Shown here piece after piece: positions 32,121 through 41,031 of a stretch of 52,036 bases of DNA (position 1 is its first letter; each line of letters starts with the position of its first letter). Position numbers and translations under genes: made by a program. The notes under the pieces were generated by a model that saw nothing but the letters and a program-made list of their open reading frames with translations, was not told where the DNA came from and did no database searches. This DNA is from Actinomycetes bacterium (GTDB lineage Bacteria > Actinomycetota > Acidimicrobiia > Acidimicrobiales > JAKAOS01), in contig JAJYWE010000013.1 of the NCBI GenBank assembly GCA_021791675.1, forward strand, positions 3,378 through 55,413, in the 5' to 3' direction.

Positions 32121-33884
32121 GTGGTCTCGACGACTGGTTCTGCGGACGGCGGATCGGGGCCGGAGGAGCGGCCGGCCGAGCTCGTTGCGTTGGAGGAGGA
32201 GGTCCAGCTGCTCCGGCGGCGGCTGGCCGAGGCACCGAGGCGGGTGCGGGCCCTCGAGGAGAAGCTCCTCGAGACGTCCGGGCAGCTCGCCCAGGCGCTC
32301 TCCCGCAACGAGAGGCTCACCTCGACCCTGCAGCAGGCGCGCGAGCACATCGCGACCCTGCGCGAGGAGGTCGACAAGCTCACCCAGCCGCCCTCGGCCT
32401 ACGGGACCTTCCTCACGGCGAACGAGGACGGCACCGTCGACGTGTTCTCCGGGGGTCGGAAGATGCGCGTCGCGCTGCACCCGGAGCTCGACGCGGCGAG
32501 CTTGTCACGGGGCCAGGAGGTCGTGCTCAACGAGTCGCTCAACGTGGTGCTCGCCGGGAGCCTCGAGCGAGCGGGTGAGGTCGTCACCGTGAAGGAGCTC
32601 CTCGACGGTGGCCGGGCGCTCGTGGTCGCCCGTGCGGACGAGGAGCGGGTCTGCGAGCTGGCGTCGCAGCTCGCTTCCGGCCTCGCCGACCAGCGACTGC
32701 GCGTCGGGGACAGCGCGCTCATGGACTCGCGCACGGGGCTGCTCCTCGAGCGACTGCCCCGTCCGGAGGTCGAGGAGCTGGTCCTCGAGGAGGTGCCGGA
32801 CGTCTCCTACGAGGACGTCGGGGGTCTCGACAGCCAGATCGAGGACATCAAGGACGCCGTCGAGCTCCCGTTCCTCCATCGAGCGCTCTTTGCCGAGTTC
32901 GACCTGCCTGCCCCGAAGGGCATCCTCCTCTACGGGCCGCCGGGCTGTGGCAAGACGCTGATCGCGAAGGCGGTGGCGAACTCGCTCGCGAAGAAGGTGG
33001 CCGAGCTCGCCGGCGACAAGGGGGCACGAAGCTACTTCCTCAACATCAAGGGCCCGGAGCTGCTCAACAAGTACGTGGGCGAGACCGAGCGCCAGATCCG
33101 ACTCGTCTTCCAGCGGGCGAGGGAGAAGTCCGAGGAGGGCGTGCCGGTCATCGTGTTCTTCGACGAGATGGACTCGCTGTTCCGCACGAGGGGCACCGGG
33201 ATCAGCTCCGACATGGAGTCGACGATCGTGCCACAGCTCCTGGCGGAGATCGACGGCGTCGAAGCGCTCCGCAACGTCATCGTCATCGGAGCCTCCAACC
33301 GGGAGGACCTGATCGACCCGGCGATCCTGCGCCCGGGCCGGCTCGACGTCAAGATCAAGATCGAGCGCCCGGACGCGCAGGCTGCGGCGCAGATCTTCGC
33401 TCGGTACCTCCCGGCGAGCCTCCCGCTCGACCCGGACGAGGTGGAACGGCTCGGTGGGGGTGATCGCGACAAGGCGGTCACGGCGATCATCGAGCAGACG
33501 GTCGCGGAGATGTACCGGGATGACGACGAGAACCGGTTCCTCGAGGTCACCTACCAGAACGGAGACAAGGAGACCCTCTACTACAAGGACTTCTCCTCTG
33601 GTGCGATGATCGAGAACATCGTGCGACGGGCGAAGAAGCTCGCCATCAAGCGGGCCATTGCCGGTGGGGTGAAGGGCGTGCGCTTGCAGGACCTCCTCGA
33701 CTCGATCAAGCAGGAGTACAAGGAGCACGAGGACCTCCCGAACACGACGAACCCCGACGACTGGGCGAAGATCTCCGGCAAGAAGGGGGAGCGGATCGTC
33801 TACGTCCGCACCCTGGTCACCGAGGGCGAGCTCGCTGCTGGCGGGCGTGCCATCGAGCGGGTCGGCACCGGTCAGTACCTATGA
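32121..33884 (+). CDS. mpa: Proteasome-associated AAA ATPase (Mpa/ARC)
   Basis: This ATPase ring recognises pupylated proteins and feeds them into the 20S core. The 587-aa protein has an N-terminal coiled coil (residues ~15-95) that binds Pup, two OB-type domains ([24 protein letters not shown]), the AAA domain with GPPGCGKT (Walker A), [10 protein letters not shown] (Walker B) and [19 protein letters not shown], and ends in GQYL, the C-terminal tail that docks into the PrcA pockets. GTG 32121 is used; TAGGTT lies 11 bases upstream. dop follows after 86 bp. Confidence 0.97.
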   Translation: MVSTTGSADGGSGPEERPAELVALEEEVQLLRRRLAEAPRRVRALEEKLLETSGQLAQALSRNERLTSTLQQAREHIATLREEVDKLTQPPSAYGTFLTANEDGTVDVFSGGRKMRVALHPELDAASLSRGQEVVLNESLNVVLAGSLERAGEVVTVKELLDGGRALVVARADEERVCELASQLASGLADQRLRVGDSALMDSRTGLLLERLPRPEVEELVLEEVPDVSYEDVGGLDSQIEDIKDAVELPFLHRALFAEFDLPAPKGILLYGPPGCGKTLIAKAVANSLAKKVAELAGDKGARSYFLNIKGPELLNKYVGETERQIRLVFQRAREKSEEGVPVIVFFDEMDSLFRTRGTGISSDMESTIVPQLLAEIDGVEALRNVIVIGASNREDLIDPAILRPGRLDVKIKIERPDAQAAAQIFARYLPASLPLDPDEVERLGGGDRDKAVTAIIEQTVAEMYRDDDENRFLEVTYQNGDKETLYYKDFSSGAMIENIVRRAKKLAIKRAIAGGVKGVRLQDLLDSIKQEYKEHEDLPNTTNPDDWAKISGKKGERIVYVRTLVTEGELAAGGRAIERVGTGQYL

Positions 33885-33958
33885 ACCCGGTCCAGCGGGT
33901 GAGCGATGGGGTCACCAGGGAGACGGCAGCAGCCCGGTACCTGACGCGGCGCCCGGGT

Positions 33959-33964
33959 TAGGTT
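33959..33964 (+). promoter_or_regulatory. Putative -10 box (TAGGTT) of dop
   Basis: TAGGTT is followed by six bases (GCCGAC) and the dop GTG. No Shine-Dalgarno lies between, which fits a leaderless dop-pup transcript. Confidence 0.55.
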
Positions 33965-33970
33965 GCCGAC

Positions 33971-35461
33971 GTGGCGATCCAGAAGGTGTGCGGGGTCGAG
34001 ACCGAGTACGGCATCACCCACCTCGGTGTCGCCGAGCCCAACCCGATCACGGCGTCGTCGCTGCTGATCCAGGCCTACGTTGCGGCCGTCCAGCGCCGGG
34101 TCGGCTGGGACTTCGAGGACGAGACGCCCGGGCGTGATGCGCGGGGCTTCGCCCGGGAGGGCGCGAGTGCGCCGGTGGTCGAGACGCACCTCGTCAACGC
34201 CGTGCTCACCAACGGGGCACGGTTCTACGTCGACCACGCGCATCCGGAGTACTCGACTCCCGAGTGTGCGAGCCCGCTCGACGCCGTGCGCTGGGACCGC
34301 GCCGGGGAGCTCATCCTCACCCGCGCCATGGCGGCGGCGGCGGAGACGCTCCCGCCCGGGCAGGAGATCGTCGTCTACAAGAACAACTCGGACGGCAAGG
34401 GGAACAGCTACGGCTGCCACGAGAACTACCTCCTCGATCGGGAGGTGCCCTTCGCGCGGATCGTGGCGGGCATCCTCACCCACTTCGTGACCCGCCAGCT
34501 CTACACCGGGGCAGGGAAGGTCGGCGCGGAGGCAGGCGGCGAGACCGACCAGGTCACCTTCCAGCTCTCCCAGCGAGCCGACTTCTTCGAGGAGGAGGTG
34601 GGCCTCGAGACCACCCTCAAGCGTCCTCTCGTGAACACCCGCGACGAGCCGCATGCCGATCCGCGCAAGTACCGCCGCCTGCACGTGATCGCCGGGGACG
34701 CGAACCTCTGCGAGGTGGCGACCTTCCTCAAGGTGGGCGTGACCGCCCTCGTCCTCTCGATGATCGAGGACGACTTCCTCGACCTCGAGGGCCTGGTCCT
34801 CGCCGCACCCGTGCGCGCCGTGCGCCAGGTCTCGCGCGACCTCACCTTCGCCGCGCCGCTCGACCTCGCAGACGGCGGGACGTCGACCGCACTCGGCCTC
34901 CAGTGGCGGCTCTTCGAGCAGGCGCAGAAGTACGCCGAGTCCGAGGGCCTCGACTCGCTCGGGGGCTCCGGGCCGGAGGTCCTCGCGGGCTGGGAGCGGG
35001 CGCTCGAGACCCTCGAGAGCGACCCGTCGCTGCTGGCTGGGACCGCCGACTGGGCCACGAAGCGCAGTCTCGTCGAGGCCTACCGCGAACGGCACGGCCT
35101 CTCCTGGCGCCACCCTCGTCTCGCGCAGCTCGACCTGCAGTACCACGACCTGCGGCCCGGGCGGTCACTCTTCGCCCGCCTGCCGAGCGAGCGGCTCCTC
35201 TCGGAAGAGGAGGTCAGGGCAGCGGTCACCGAGCCGCCTCGGACGACCCGGGCCTACTTCCGCGGACGCTGCCTCGAGCGGTGGGCGTCCTCGGTCGCGG
35301 CTGCCAACTGGGACTCCATGGTCTTCGACCTGGGTGGCGATCCGCTCCAACGGGTCCCGATGCTCGAGCCGCTGCGTGGGACCGCTGAGGTGGTCGATAG
35401 CCTGTTCGAAGAGTGCCGGACCCCGGCGGAGCTGCTGGCCCGGCTGGGATCGGAGGGGTAG
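33971..35461 (+). CDS. dop: Pup deamidase/depupylase Dop
   Basis: Dop deamidates the C-terminal Gln of Pup to Glu and also removes Pup from substrates. The 496-aa protein belongs to the glutamine-synthetase-like PafA/Dop family: MAIQKVCGVETEYGITH with the Mg-binding Glu, the Asp-bearing [49 protein letters not shown] and LQYHDLRPGRSLF. It is told from PafA by the extra N-terminal loop region and by position immediately before pup (5-base gap). The Pup below ends in Gln, so Dop is required. Confidence 0.97.
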   Translation: MAIQKVCGVETEYGITHLGVAEPNPITASSLLIQAYVAAVQRRVGWDFEDETPGRDARGFAREGASAPVVETHLVNAVLTNGARFYVDHAHPEYSTPECASPLDAVRWDRAGELILTRAMAAAAETLPPGQEIVVYKNNSDGKGNSYGCHENYLLDREVPFARIVAGILTHFVTRQLYTGAGKVGAEAGGETDQVTFQLSQRADFFEEEVGLETTLKRPLVNTRDEPHADPRKYRRLHVIAGDANLCEVATFLKVGVTALVLSMIEDDFLDLEGLVLAAPVRAVRQVSRDLTFAAPLDLADGGTSTALGLQWRLFEQAQKYAESEGLDSLGGSGPEVLAGWERALETLESDPSLLAGTADWATKRSLVEAYRERHGLSWRHPRLAQLDLQYHDLRPGRSLFARLPSERLLSEEEVRAAVTEPPRTTRAYFRGRCLERWASSVAAANWDSMVFDLGGDPLQRVPMLEPLRGTAEVVDSLFEECRTPAELLARLGSEG

Positions 35462-35466
35462 GAAGC

Positions 35467-35667
35467 ATGGCAGAGCGTGAGCTGAAGCGGCGGCCGGAAC
35501 GCGAGCGCGAGCAGGAGCCTGCCGAGGTCGAGGAGGCTCCGCAAGGCGGGGAGAAGGCCGAGAAGCTGAAGGCCGAGCTGGACGAGCTCCTCGACGAGAT
35601 CGACGAGGTGCTGGAGGACAACGCCGAGGAGTTCGTCCGGAACTACGTGCAAAAGGGCGGTCAGTAG
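35467..35667 (+). CDS. pup: Prokaryotic ubiquitin-like protein Pup
   Basis: A 66-aa disordered, acidic protein-tag. The C-terminus is VQKGGQ: the GGQ ending must be deamidated by Dop before PafA can ligate it to lysines. The helix-forming segment KLKAELDELLDEIDEVLEDNAEEF binds the Mpa coiled coil. ATG 35467 has GGTAGGAAG upstream, partly in the dop stop; the track start at 35413 adds unrelated residues. Confidence 0.97.
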   Translation: MAERELKRRPEREREQEPAEVEEAPQGGEKAEKLKAELDELLDEIDEVLEDNAEEFVRNYVQKGGQ

Positions 35668-35730
35668 ACCGGCCGTACGGAGCGTCGCGTGGACGATTGA
35701 CCGGGCGGTACCGAGCGTGGCGTGGACGGT
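35667..35730 (+). repeat. Imperfect ~32-bp direct duplication between pup and prcB
   Basis: GACCGGCCGTACGGAGCGTC... and GACCGGGCGGTACCGAGCGT... repeat head to tail, each ending in CGTGGACGRT. The second copy runs into the putative prcB -10 box, so the gap may hold a duplicated promoter element or operator. Confidence 0.65.
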
Positions 35731-35735
35731 AGCCT
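35730..35735 (+). promoter_or_regulatory. Putative -10 box (TAGCCT) of prcB
   Basis: TAGCCT lies seven bases before GTG 35743 with no Shine-Dalgarno, suggesting that prcBA has its own leaderless transcript. Confidence 0.5.
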
Positions 35736-35742
35736 CGGGCGG

Positions 35743-36657
35743 GTGAGCACTCCCTTCTCCTGGGCCCCGCAGGGCCGCGGGTCGCCCTGGACGGGCGACC
35801 GAGCTGGCATGGGCATCGACCCCTTTGCGCTCTCGTGGGACCCCGGCCCGAGCTTCGTCCGGCTGCTGGAGGCGACCGGGCAGGACCCCTTCGGGGCGAG
35901 TGCCGTGCTCGGAGGGGTGGCTCCGGTCGGGGCGGGCTCGGGCGCTGCGTCACGCGCTGCGGGTACCGGGGGGATGCCGCCGCACCCGCACGGGACGACG
36001 ATCGTCGCGCTGCGCTACCGCGACGGCGTCGTCATGGCTGCGGACCGCCGCGCCACGGAGGGCCACCTGATCGCCCATCGCAGCCTCCGCAAGCTCTTCC
36101 CGGCAGACCGGCTCTCGGGGATCGCGATCGCCGGCGCCGCCGGGCCCGCGATGGAGATGGTCCGGCTGTTCCAGACGCAGCTCGAGCACTACGAGAAGGT
36201 GGAGGGCTCTGCGTTGTCGCTCGAGGGCAAGGCGAACCAGCTCGCCGGGATGATCCGGGGCAACCTCGGGATGGCGATGCAGGGCCTCGTGGTCATCCCG
36301 CTCTTCGCCGGCTACGACGAGCGCCTGGGCCGGGGTCGGATCTTCAACTACGACGTGACGGGCGGGCGCTACGAAGAGGCAGACTTCCACGCCACCGGCT
36401 CCGGCGGTCGGGACGCGCGCAGCGCGATCAAACTGGCCTGGTCGGATGGGCTGGAGCGGGAGCGGGCGGTCGAGCTCGCGATCGCGGGCCTCTGGGAGGC
36501 TGCGGACGAGGACAGCGCAACGGGCGGTCCAGACCTCGTGCGTCAGATCTTCCCGACTGCCGCCACGATCACTCGCGAGGGCTTCGCCGAACTGGAGGAG
36601 CCAGAGGTGGCCGACCGGTTTCGCGCGCTGCTCGCTCGGAAGGGAGCATCGGCATGA
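35743..36657 (+). CDS. prcB: 20S proteasome beta subunit PrcB
   Basis: The catalytic subunit of the 20S proteasome. The precursor is 304 aa; autocleavage in HPHG|TTIVALRYRDGVVMA would expose Thr85 as N-terminal nucleophile, leaving a long 84-residue propeptide rich in Gly and Pro. DRRATEG and the conserved Lys in HRSLRKLF follow, and the SGGRDARSAIKL loop carries the conserved Ser/Gly/Asp. GTG 35743 is preferred to the track's 35722 because of the -10 spacing. The stop overlaps prcA (ATGA). Confidence 0.96.
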   Translation: MSTPFSWAPQGRGSPWTGDRAGMGIDPFALSWDPGPSFVRLLEATGQDPFGASAVLGGVAPVGAGSGAASRAAGTGGMPPHPHGTTIVALRYRDGVVMAADRRATEGHLIAHRSLRKLFPADRLSGIAIAGAAGPAMEMVRLFQTQLEHYEKVEGSALSLEGKANQLAGMIRGNLGMAMQGLVVIPLFAGYDERLGRGRIFNYDVTGGRYEEADFHATGSGGRDARSAIKLAWSDGLERERAVELAIAGLWEAADEDSATGGPDLVRQIFPTAATITREGFAELEEPEVADRFRALLARKGASA

Positions 36658-37436
36658 GCATGCAGTTCTACGCCCCGCCCGAGCAGGTGATGAAGGATCG
36701 GGCCGACTACGCCCGCAAGGGGATCGCACGCGGCCGCGCGCTCGTGGCGACGATCACCGCCTCGGGGGTCGTGCTGGTCGCAGAGAACCCGTCGCGCACG
36801 CTCCACAAGATCAGCGAGATCTACGACCGTATCGCTTTCGCCGGTGTCGGTCGCTACAGCGAGTACGACCAGCTCCGGGTGGCCGGCGTGCGCCACGCCG
36901 ACACGAAGGGCTTCGCCTACGCCCGAGAGGACGTGGACGCACGGAGCCTGGCGAACGTCTACGCCCAGTACCTCAACCAGGTCTTCACCCACGAGCTCAA
37001 GCCGCTCGAGGTGGAGATCCTGGTGGCGGAGCTGGGCGAGCCGCCAGCGCCGAGCCAGCTGTTCCAGATCCTCTACGACGGCACCGTCATGGACAAGGAC
37101 CGCTTCGCCGTCCTCGGCGGGGATGCCGACCGCATCGCGGAGCAGCTCGAGCGCCGCTACGAACCAGGGTGGGATCTCGCCGTGGCGACCCGGGCCTGCG
37201 TGGAGGCGCTCGCGGGGGAGGGCCGGACGCTCGAGCCGAGCGATCTCGAGGTGGCCGTGCTGGCCGCACGGAACGGGCGCCGGGCCTTCGCGCGGATCGA
37301 GGACGACGCGCTGGCGGCGCTGCTGGATGGCCCCCCGTCCCACTCCGAGGAGGCCCACTCCGAGGACCACTCCGAGGGGGCCCAGTCCGAGGGGGCCCAG
37401 TCCGAGGGGGCCCAGGCCGAGGAGCCCGAGACCTGA
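36654..37436 (+). CDS. prcA: 20S proteasome alpha subunit PrcA
   Basis: Structural, gate-forming outer-ring subunit. The 260-aa protein starts MSMQFYAPPEQVMKDRADYARKGIARG, the alpha-subunit N-terminal gate and H0 helix, then VVLVAENPSRTLHKISEIYDRIAFAGVGRYSEYDQL. The last ~35 residues are a Ser/Glu/Gly repeat tail (SEGAQSEGAQ) absent from the conserved core. ATG 36654 overlaps the prcB stop (ATGA), ensuring equal synthesis. Confidence 0.96.
   Translation: MSMQFYAPPEQVMKDRADYARKGIARGRALVATITASGVVLVAENPSRTLHKISEIYDRIAFAGVGRYSEYDQLRVAGVRHADTKGFAYAREDVDARSLANVYAQYLNQVFTHELKPLEVEILVAELGEPPAPSQLFQILYDGTVMDKDRFAVLGGDADRIAEQLERRYEPGWDLAVATRACVEALAGEGRTLEPSDLEVAVLAARNGRRAFARIEDDALAALLDGPPSHSEEAHSEDHSEGAQSEGAQSEGAQAEEPET
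37341..37427 (+). repeat. 15-bp in-frame repeat array encoding the PrcA C-terminal tail
   Basis: Units of CACTCCGAGGAGGCC/CAGTCCGAGGGGGCC type occur six times, one shortened to 12 bp. They encode HSEEA, HSED, HSEGA, QSEGA, QSEGA, QAEEP. Array-length change would keep frame, so the tail length could vary among strains. Confidence 0.9.
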
Positions 37437-37453
37437 AGCGGGGGGCCGGAACG

Positions 37454-37467
37454 GCGGGTGAGCCCGC
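37454..37467 (+). terminator. Possible weak terminator after prcA
   Basis: GCGGG-TGAG-CCCGC forms a short stem 18 bp after the prcA stop. The 37437-37690 gap between convergent genes is otherwise featureless except for a loop-less GCCCCCGGGGGC palindrome. No U-tract. Confidence 0.25.
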
Positions 37468-37690
37468 AGGCGCTTCCGGCCACGCCACGCCCGGCCAGTG
37501 GCGCCCCCGGGGGCTTGCCCTCCGGGACGCGGGCGTAGACCCCGAGTCGTCGCCGGTCAGCGCGACGGCTGTTCCGTCGTGCCGGTATCGCCGAGGGTTG
37601 GTTGGCCGCGGCCAGGGTGTCCAGGAGGGCGCCTGCGCCCACCGGCTGGCTCGGCGCGCTCGGAGGAGCCGGCGCGGTCCCGGGCGCGCC

Positions 37691-38422
37691 CTACGTCGAG
37701 GCCCAGGCGACGACGTCTGCGAGCGGGCTCCCCTCGTGACCGGGCCGCTCGACCCGCCAGACCTCCACCCGGTCGAGCTCGGGGAGGCCCTCGAGGAGCT
37801 GGCGGATGCCCGTCTCCGTGAAGAGCAGGTCCGGGTCGGGCGGGCCGGCTCGGCCGTGGGAGTCCCGGTGGTGGCCGACGAGGTAGAGGTGACCGCCACT
37901 GCGGAGCGCGGCGGCGGCGCGCTGGACCAGGCTCGCAAGGGGAGCCGCGGGGAGATGGATGTTCGCGAGCACGGCGAGGTCGAAGCGGCGCGTCGGTGAC
38001 TCCCAGTCAGTGAGGTCAGCCTCCTCGGTCTCGAGCGTCACACCGAGCGCCGCTGCGCGCGCGCTTGCCTGCTCGAGCCCGACGCGGCTCCGGTCCACGC
38101 AGCGCACCCGCCAGCCCCGGGAGGCGAGCCAGATCGCGTTCCGGCCCGGCCCCGCGCCGAGGTCGACGGCCGACCCCGGGGTGAGGTCGCCCGCCAGCGC
38201 GACCAGGCTCGGGTCTGGATCGGTCGGCCACTCGTGGGACGCGTAGCGCTCGTCCCAGACCCAGCCGGGGCCGCCCGGGGAGGTGCCGCCCGGGCGGCCT
38301 TCCCGGTCCGCTCGGGGGGACCCCGTCGAACTGCCCTGCCCACGCGACGGCCGTGGCGCGCTCCGGTCGCCCTCTCCAGCCGGTCGAGGCGACTCGGCGG
38401 GCCCGGGTCCGGTGGCGGTCAT
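37691..38422 (-). CDS. Class I SAM-dependent methyltransferase, substrate unknown
   Basis: A 243-aa protein with a ~55-residue low-complexity N-terminus, then [11 protein letters not shown], motif [45 protein letters not shown] and [12 protein letters not shown]. This is the pattern of small-molecule methyltransferases of the TehB/thiopurine-like group. ATG 38420-38422 overlaps the preceding stop (ATGA), so it is co-transcribed with the DUF2007-like gene. It is inserted between prcA and pafA, on the opposite strand. Confidence 0.85.
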   Translation of the reverse strand: MTATGPGPAESPRPAGEGDRSAPRPSRGQGSSTGSPRADREGRPGGTSPGGPGWVWDERYASHEWPTDPDPSLVALAGDLTPGSAVDLGAGPGRNAIWLASRGWRVRCVDRSRVGLEQASARAAALGVTLETEEADLTDWESPTRRFDLAVLANIHLPAAPLASLVQRAAAALRSGGHLYLVGHHRDSHGRAGPPDPDLLFTETGIRQLLEGLPELDRVEVWRVERPGHEGSPLADVVAWAST

Positions 38423-38940
38423 CCGAGGCGGACCGCGGACAGAAGGGCCACTGCGAGGAGGAGTCCGGCCACCAACCACGTCAGCCGGTGGCCGAAAGGC
38501 CGTGGATGGACGAGCGCGTCGGGCCTGCGCTCTCGCGCGACGCTGCCCGCCCAGTTGCCAATGGCCTCGCCCGAGCGCCTACCGCCGGCGTACGCGTCCC
38601 CGAGCCCGGTCGCGAGCAGCGAATCTGCGGAGGTGTCCAGGATGCGCTCCCCCGGCGAGTCACCCCCGAGCTCACCCAGGACGTCCCCAACGGGCTCGGC
38701 GGCAACCTCGGTGCGCGGGGGGCTGGCGACGGACGCAGCGTGGTCTGCGTCGAGGAGGCCGAGCGCGAGCGGTGCGGCCGGCTCTTCCACCCACACCTCG
38801 ACCAGGCCAGGGAGGGGGTAGGTGCCCGAGATCGCGCCCCGGAGGTCGGTGAGGATGCCCTCCGCGCCGAGGCGGGCCGCCAGGACGCGGCCGTGGAAGG
38901 GGCTCGCAACCGTGGTGAGATGCACCATGCGCTCCGACAT
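38419..38940 (-). CDS. DUF2007-like protein with C-terminal membrane anchor
   Basis: The 173-aa product starts [30 protein letters not shown], the small ferredoxin-like fold of DUF2007 (putative signal-transducing) proteins; a linker follows and the C-terminus is one membrane helix ([18 protein letters not shown]). ATG 38938-38940 has TTTGGAGGTG directly upstream. It is divergent from pafA with only 27 bp between the start codons. Role unknown; proximity to pafA may reflect shared control. Confidence 0.7.
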   Translation of the reverse strand: MSERMVHLTTVASPFHGRVLAARLGAEGILTDLRGAISGTYPLPGLVEVWVEEPAAPLALGLLDADHAASVASPPRTEVAAEPVGDVLGELGGDSPGERILDTSADSLLATGLGDAYAGGRRSGEAIGNWAGSVARERRPDALVHPRPFGHRLTWLVAGLLLAVALLSAVRLG

Positions 38941-38949
38941 CACCTCCAA

Positions 38950-38959
38950 ACGGTACCGT
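38950..38959. promoter_or_regulatory. Palindromic shared -10 element between pafA and the DUF2007-like gene
   Basis: ACGGTACCGT reads TACCGT on both strands. Forward it lies eight bases before the pafA ATG; reverse it lies nine bases before the DUF2007-like ATG. One element could thus act as -10 box for two divergent promoters. Confidence 0.45.
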
Positions 38960-38967
38960 GGGCGCGC

Positions 38968-40326
38968 ATGGAGCGTCGGATCTTCGGGCTCGAGAACGAG
39001 TACGGCGTCACCTGCACGCTCCGTGGCCAGCGGCGCCTCAGCCCGGACGAGGTCGCCCGCTACCTCTTCCGGCGGGTCGTGAGCTGGGGTCGGTCGTCGA
39101 ACGTCTTCCTGGAGAACGGCGCGCGGCTCTACCTGGACGTCGGATCCCATCCCGAGTACGCCACCCCCGAGTGCGACAGCGTCGCGGACCTCGTCGTCCA
39201 CGACAAGGCCGGAGAGCGCATCCTGGAGAGCCTCGTCGAGTCCGCCGAGGCCCGGCTCCGGGAGGAGGGGATCCGCGGGGTCGTCTACCTGTTCAAGAAC
39301 AACACCGACTCGGCAGGCAACTCCTACGGCTGTCACGAGAACTACCTGACGACGCGGAGGGACGACTTCAGCCACTACGCCGAGGTGCTGATCCCCTTCC
39401 TCGTCACCCGACAGATCTACGCGGGCGCCGGGAAGGTCCTCCAGACCGCTCGCGGCTCGATCTTCTGCCTCAGCCAGCGTGCCGAGCACATCTGGGAGGG
39501 TGTCTCCTCCGCGACGACGCGGAGCCGGCCGATCATCAACACCCGCGACGAGCCCCATGCCGACGCCGAGCGCTACCGCCGCCTCCACGTGATCGTCGGG
39601 GACTCGAACATGAGCGAGTACGCCACCTTTCTCAAGGTCGGCGCCACTTCTCTCCTGCTCCGCATGCTCGAGGACCCCGGCACGGTGCTCCGGGACATGA
39701 CCCTCGAGAACCAGATCCGGGCGATCCGGGAGATCAGCCACGACGCCACCTGCCGCCGGCGGGTCCGGTTGGCCAACGGGCGAGAGCTCTCCGCCCTCCA
39801 GATCCAGCAGGAGTACCTCGCCCGGGCGCAGCGCTTCACCGAGGCGAACGGCGCGTCCCCGGAGGAGAAGCAGGTCCTCGAGATGTGGGAGCACTGCCTG
39901 ACCGGCCTGGAGCGTGACCCGCTCAGCCTGGACCGGGAGTGCGATTGGGTCGCGAAGTACCAGCTCATCGAGGCGTACCGCGCGCGTCACGGCTTCGCGC
40001 TGTCGCACCCGCAGGTGGCCCTGGTGGACCTGCAGTACCACGACGTCTCCCGGCCCCGCAGTCTCTTCTACCGCCTCCAGGAGCGTGGGCTCGTCGAACG
40101 AGTCGTGACGGACGACGCGATCGCACGGGCGGTCGACGAGCCCCCCGGCACGACGCGGGCGCGCCTGCGCGGGGAGTTCATCCGCAAGGCCAAGGCGGCG
40201 CGACGCGACTTCACGGTCGACTGGGTGCACCTGAAGCTGAACGACCAGGCGCAGCGCACCGTGATGCTGAAGGATCCGTTCCGCGCCCACGACGAGAAGG
40301 TCGAGAAGCTCATCGACTCGCTCTAG
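38968..40326 (+). CDS. pafA: Pup-protein ligase PafA
   Basis: PafA joins the deamidated C-terminal Glu of Pup to substrate lysines using ATP. The 452-aa protein starts [20 protein letters not shown] and carries [74 protein letters not shown] and [13 protein letters not shown]. Start is near its -10 (TACCGT) without a ribosome binding site. In mycobacteria pafB and pafC follow; here tatA is next after 142 bp. Confidence 0.97.
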   Translation: MERRIFGLENEYGVTCTLRGQRRLSPDEVARYLFRRVVSWGRSSNVFLENGARLYLDVGSHPEYATPECDSVADLVVHDKAGERILESLVESAEARLREEGIRGVVYLFKNNTDSAGNSYGCHENYLTTRRDDFSHYAEVLIPFLVTRQIYAGAGKVLQTARGSIFCLSQRAEHIWEGVSSATTRSRPIINTRDEPHADAERYRRLHVIVGDSNMSEYATFLKVGATSLLLRMLEDPGTVLRDMTLENQIRAIREISHDATCRRRVRLANGRELSALQIQQEYLARAQRFTEANGASPEEKQVLEMWEHCLTGLERDPLSLDRECDWVAKYQLIEAYRARHGFALSHPQVALVDLQYHDVSRPRSLFYRLQERGLVERVVTDDAIARAVDEPPGTTRARLRGEFIRKAKAARRDFTVDWVHLKLNDQAQRTVMLKDPFRAHDEKVEKLIDSL

Positions 40327-40456
40327 GCGGGCCAGTCGCGTCGCGTCGCGACGCGCCCCAAGGCACCGCGCGGCTCCGCGCACGCCGTCGGGCCGGGTCT
40401 CGCTGCGCCGTGCGTGCGCCCGGACCGGCCTGCCCTGTGCCGGCGGCGAGCCGGGA

Positions 40457-40462
40457 TAGGCT
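40457..40462 (+). promoter_or_regulatory. Putative -10 box (TAGGCT) of tatA
   Basis: TAGGCT is six bases (CGTGCC) before the tatA ATG, without a Shine-Dalgarno. Confidence 0.55.
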
Positions 40463-40468
40463 CGTGCC

Positions 40469-41008
40469 ATGTTCTCCATCGACCCGGCGAAGATTCTGCT
40501 GGTCGCGGTCGTGGCGCTGGTGGTCCTCGGCCCGGAGAAGCTGCCAGGCACCTTGCACGCCCTCGGGAAGATGTGGAGCGACTTCCAGCGGCTGCGCTCC
40601 GGCCTGGAGAGCCAGGTCCGTGACGTCGTGGGCGACCTGCCCGTCGCCAGCATCGGTGGCCTCACGGCGGCGATGACCGGGAACGTCTCCCGGGTGGTCG
40701 ACGGGTTCACGAGCTCGTTCACGCAGACGGCCGCGACGGCTCCGGTGGTCGCCCCCGTTGCAGGTGGCCCCAGTCCTGGCTCGCCCGGCGGACCGGCTGC
40801 CGGGTTGGACGGACCTGGCCTCCGGGTGGTCACCACGGCTGGCCCCGTGGGCGCTGCGAGCAGCGAGCGCCGGGGCGGGGCCGCCGCGGAGGCCATCGCT
40901 GCGCTCCGCGCGAGCCAGGGTGACCTGCGTGCCCACTGCCGCCCGGGGCGCCTCGTCCCACCCCCGGCCGAGCTGGCTCCGGGCTACGACGATCCCATCT
41001 GCAACTGA
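40469..41008 (+). CDS. tatA: Sec-independent (Tat) translocase subunit TatA/TatB
   Basis: A 179-aa single-span subunit. MFSIDPAKILLVAVVALVVLGPEKLPGTLHALGKMW has the short membrane helix, the GPEKLP hinge and the amphipathic helix of the TatA/B family. The tail is Pro/Gly/Ala-rich and disordered. The Pro-Glu-Lys hinge and longer tail lean towards TatB-like, but with tatC immediately downstream it is annotated TatA. Tat exports folded proteins. Confidence 0.9.
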   Translation: MFSIDPAKILLVAVVALVVLGPEKLPGTLHALGKMWSDFQRLRSGLESQVRDVVGDLPVASIGGLTAAMTGNVSRVVDGFTSSFTQTAATAPVVAPVAGGPSPGSPGGPAAGLDGPGLRVVTTAGPVGAASSERRGGAAAEAIAALRASQGDLRAHCRPGRLVPPPAELAPGYDDPICN

Positions 41009-41031
41009 GCATGGGCTCGTAGAAGACTCCG

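Noticed and set aside
37503-37514. GCCCCCGGGGGC as a terminator
   Set aside because: A perfect palindrome without a loop cannot form a stable RNA hairpin, and no U-tract follows.
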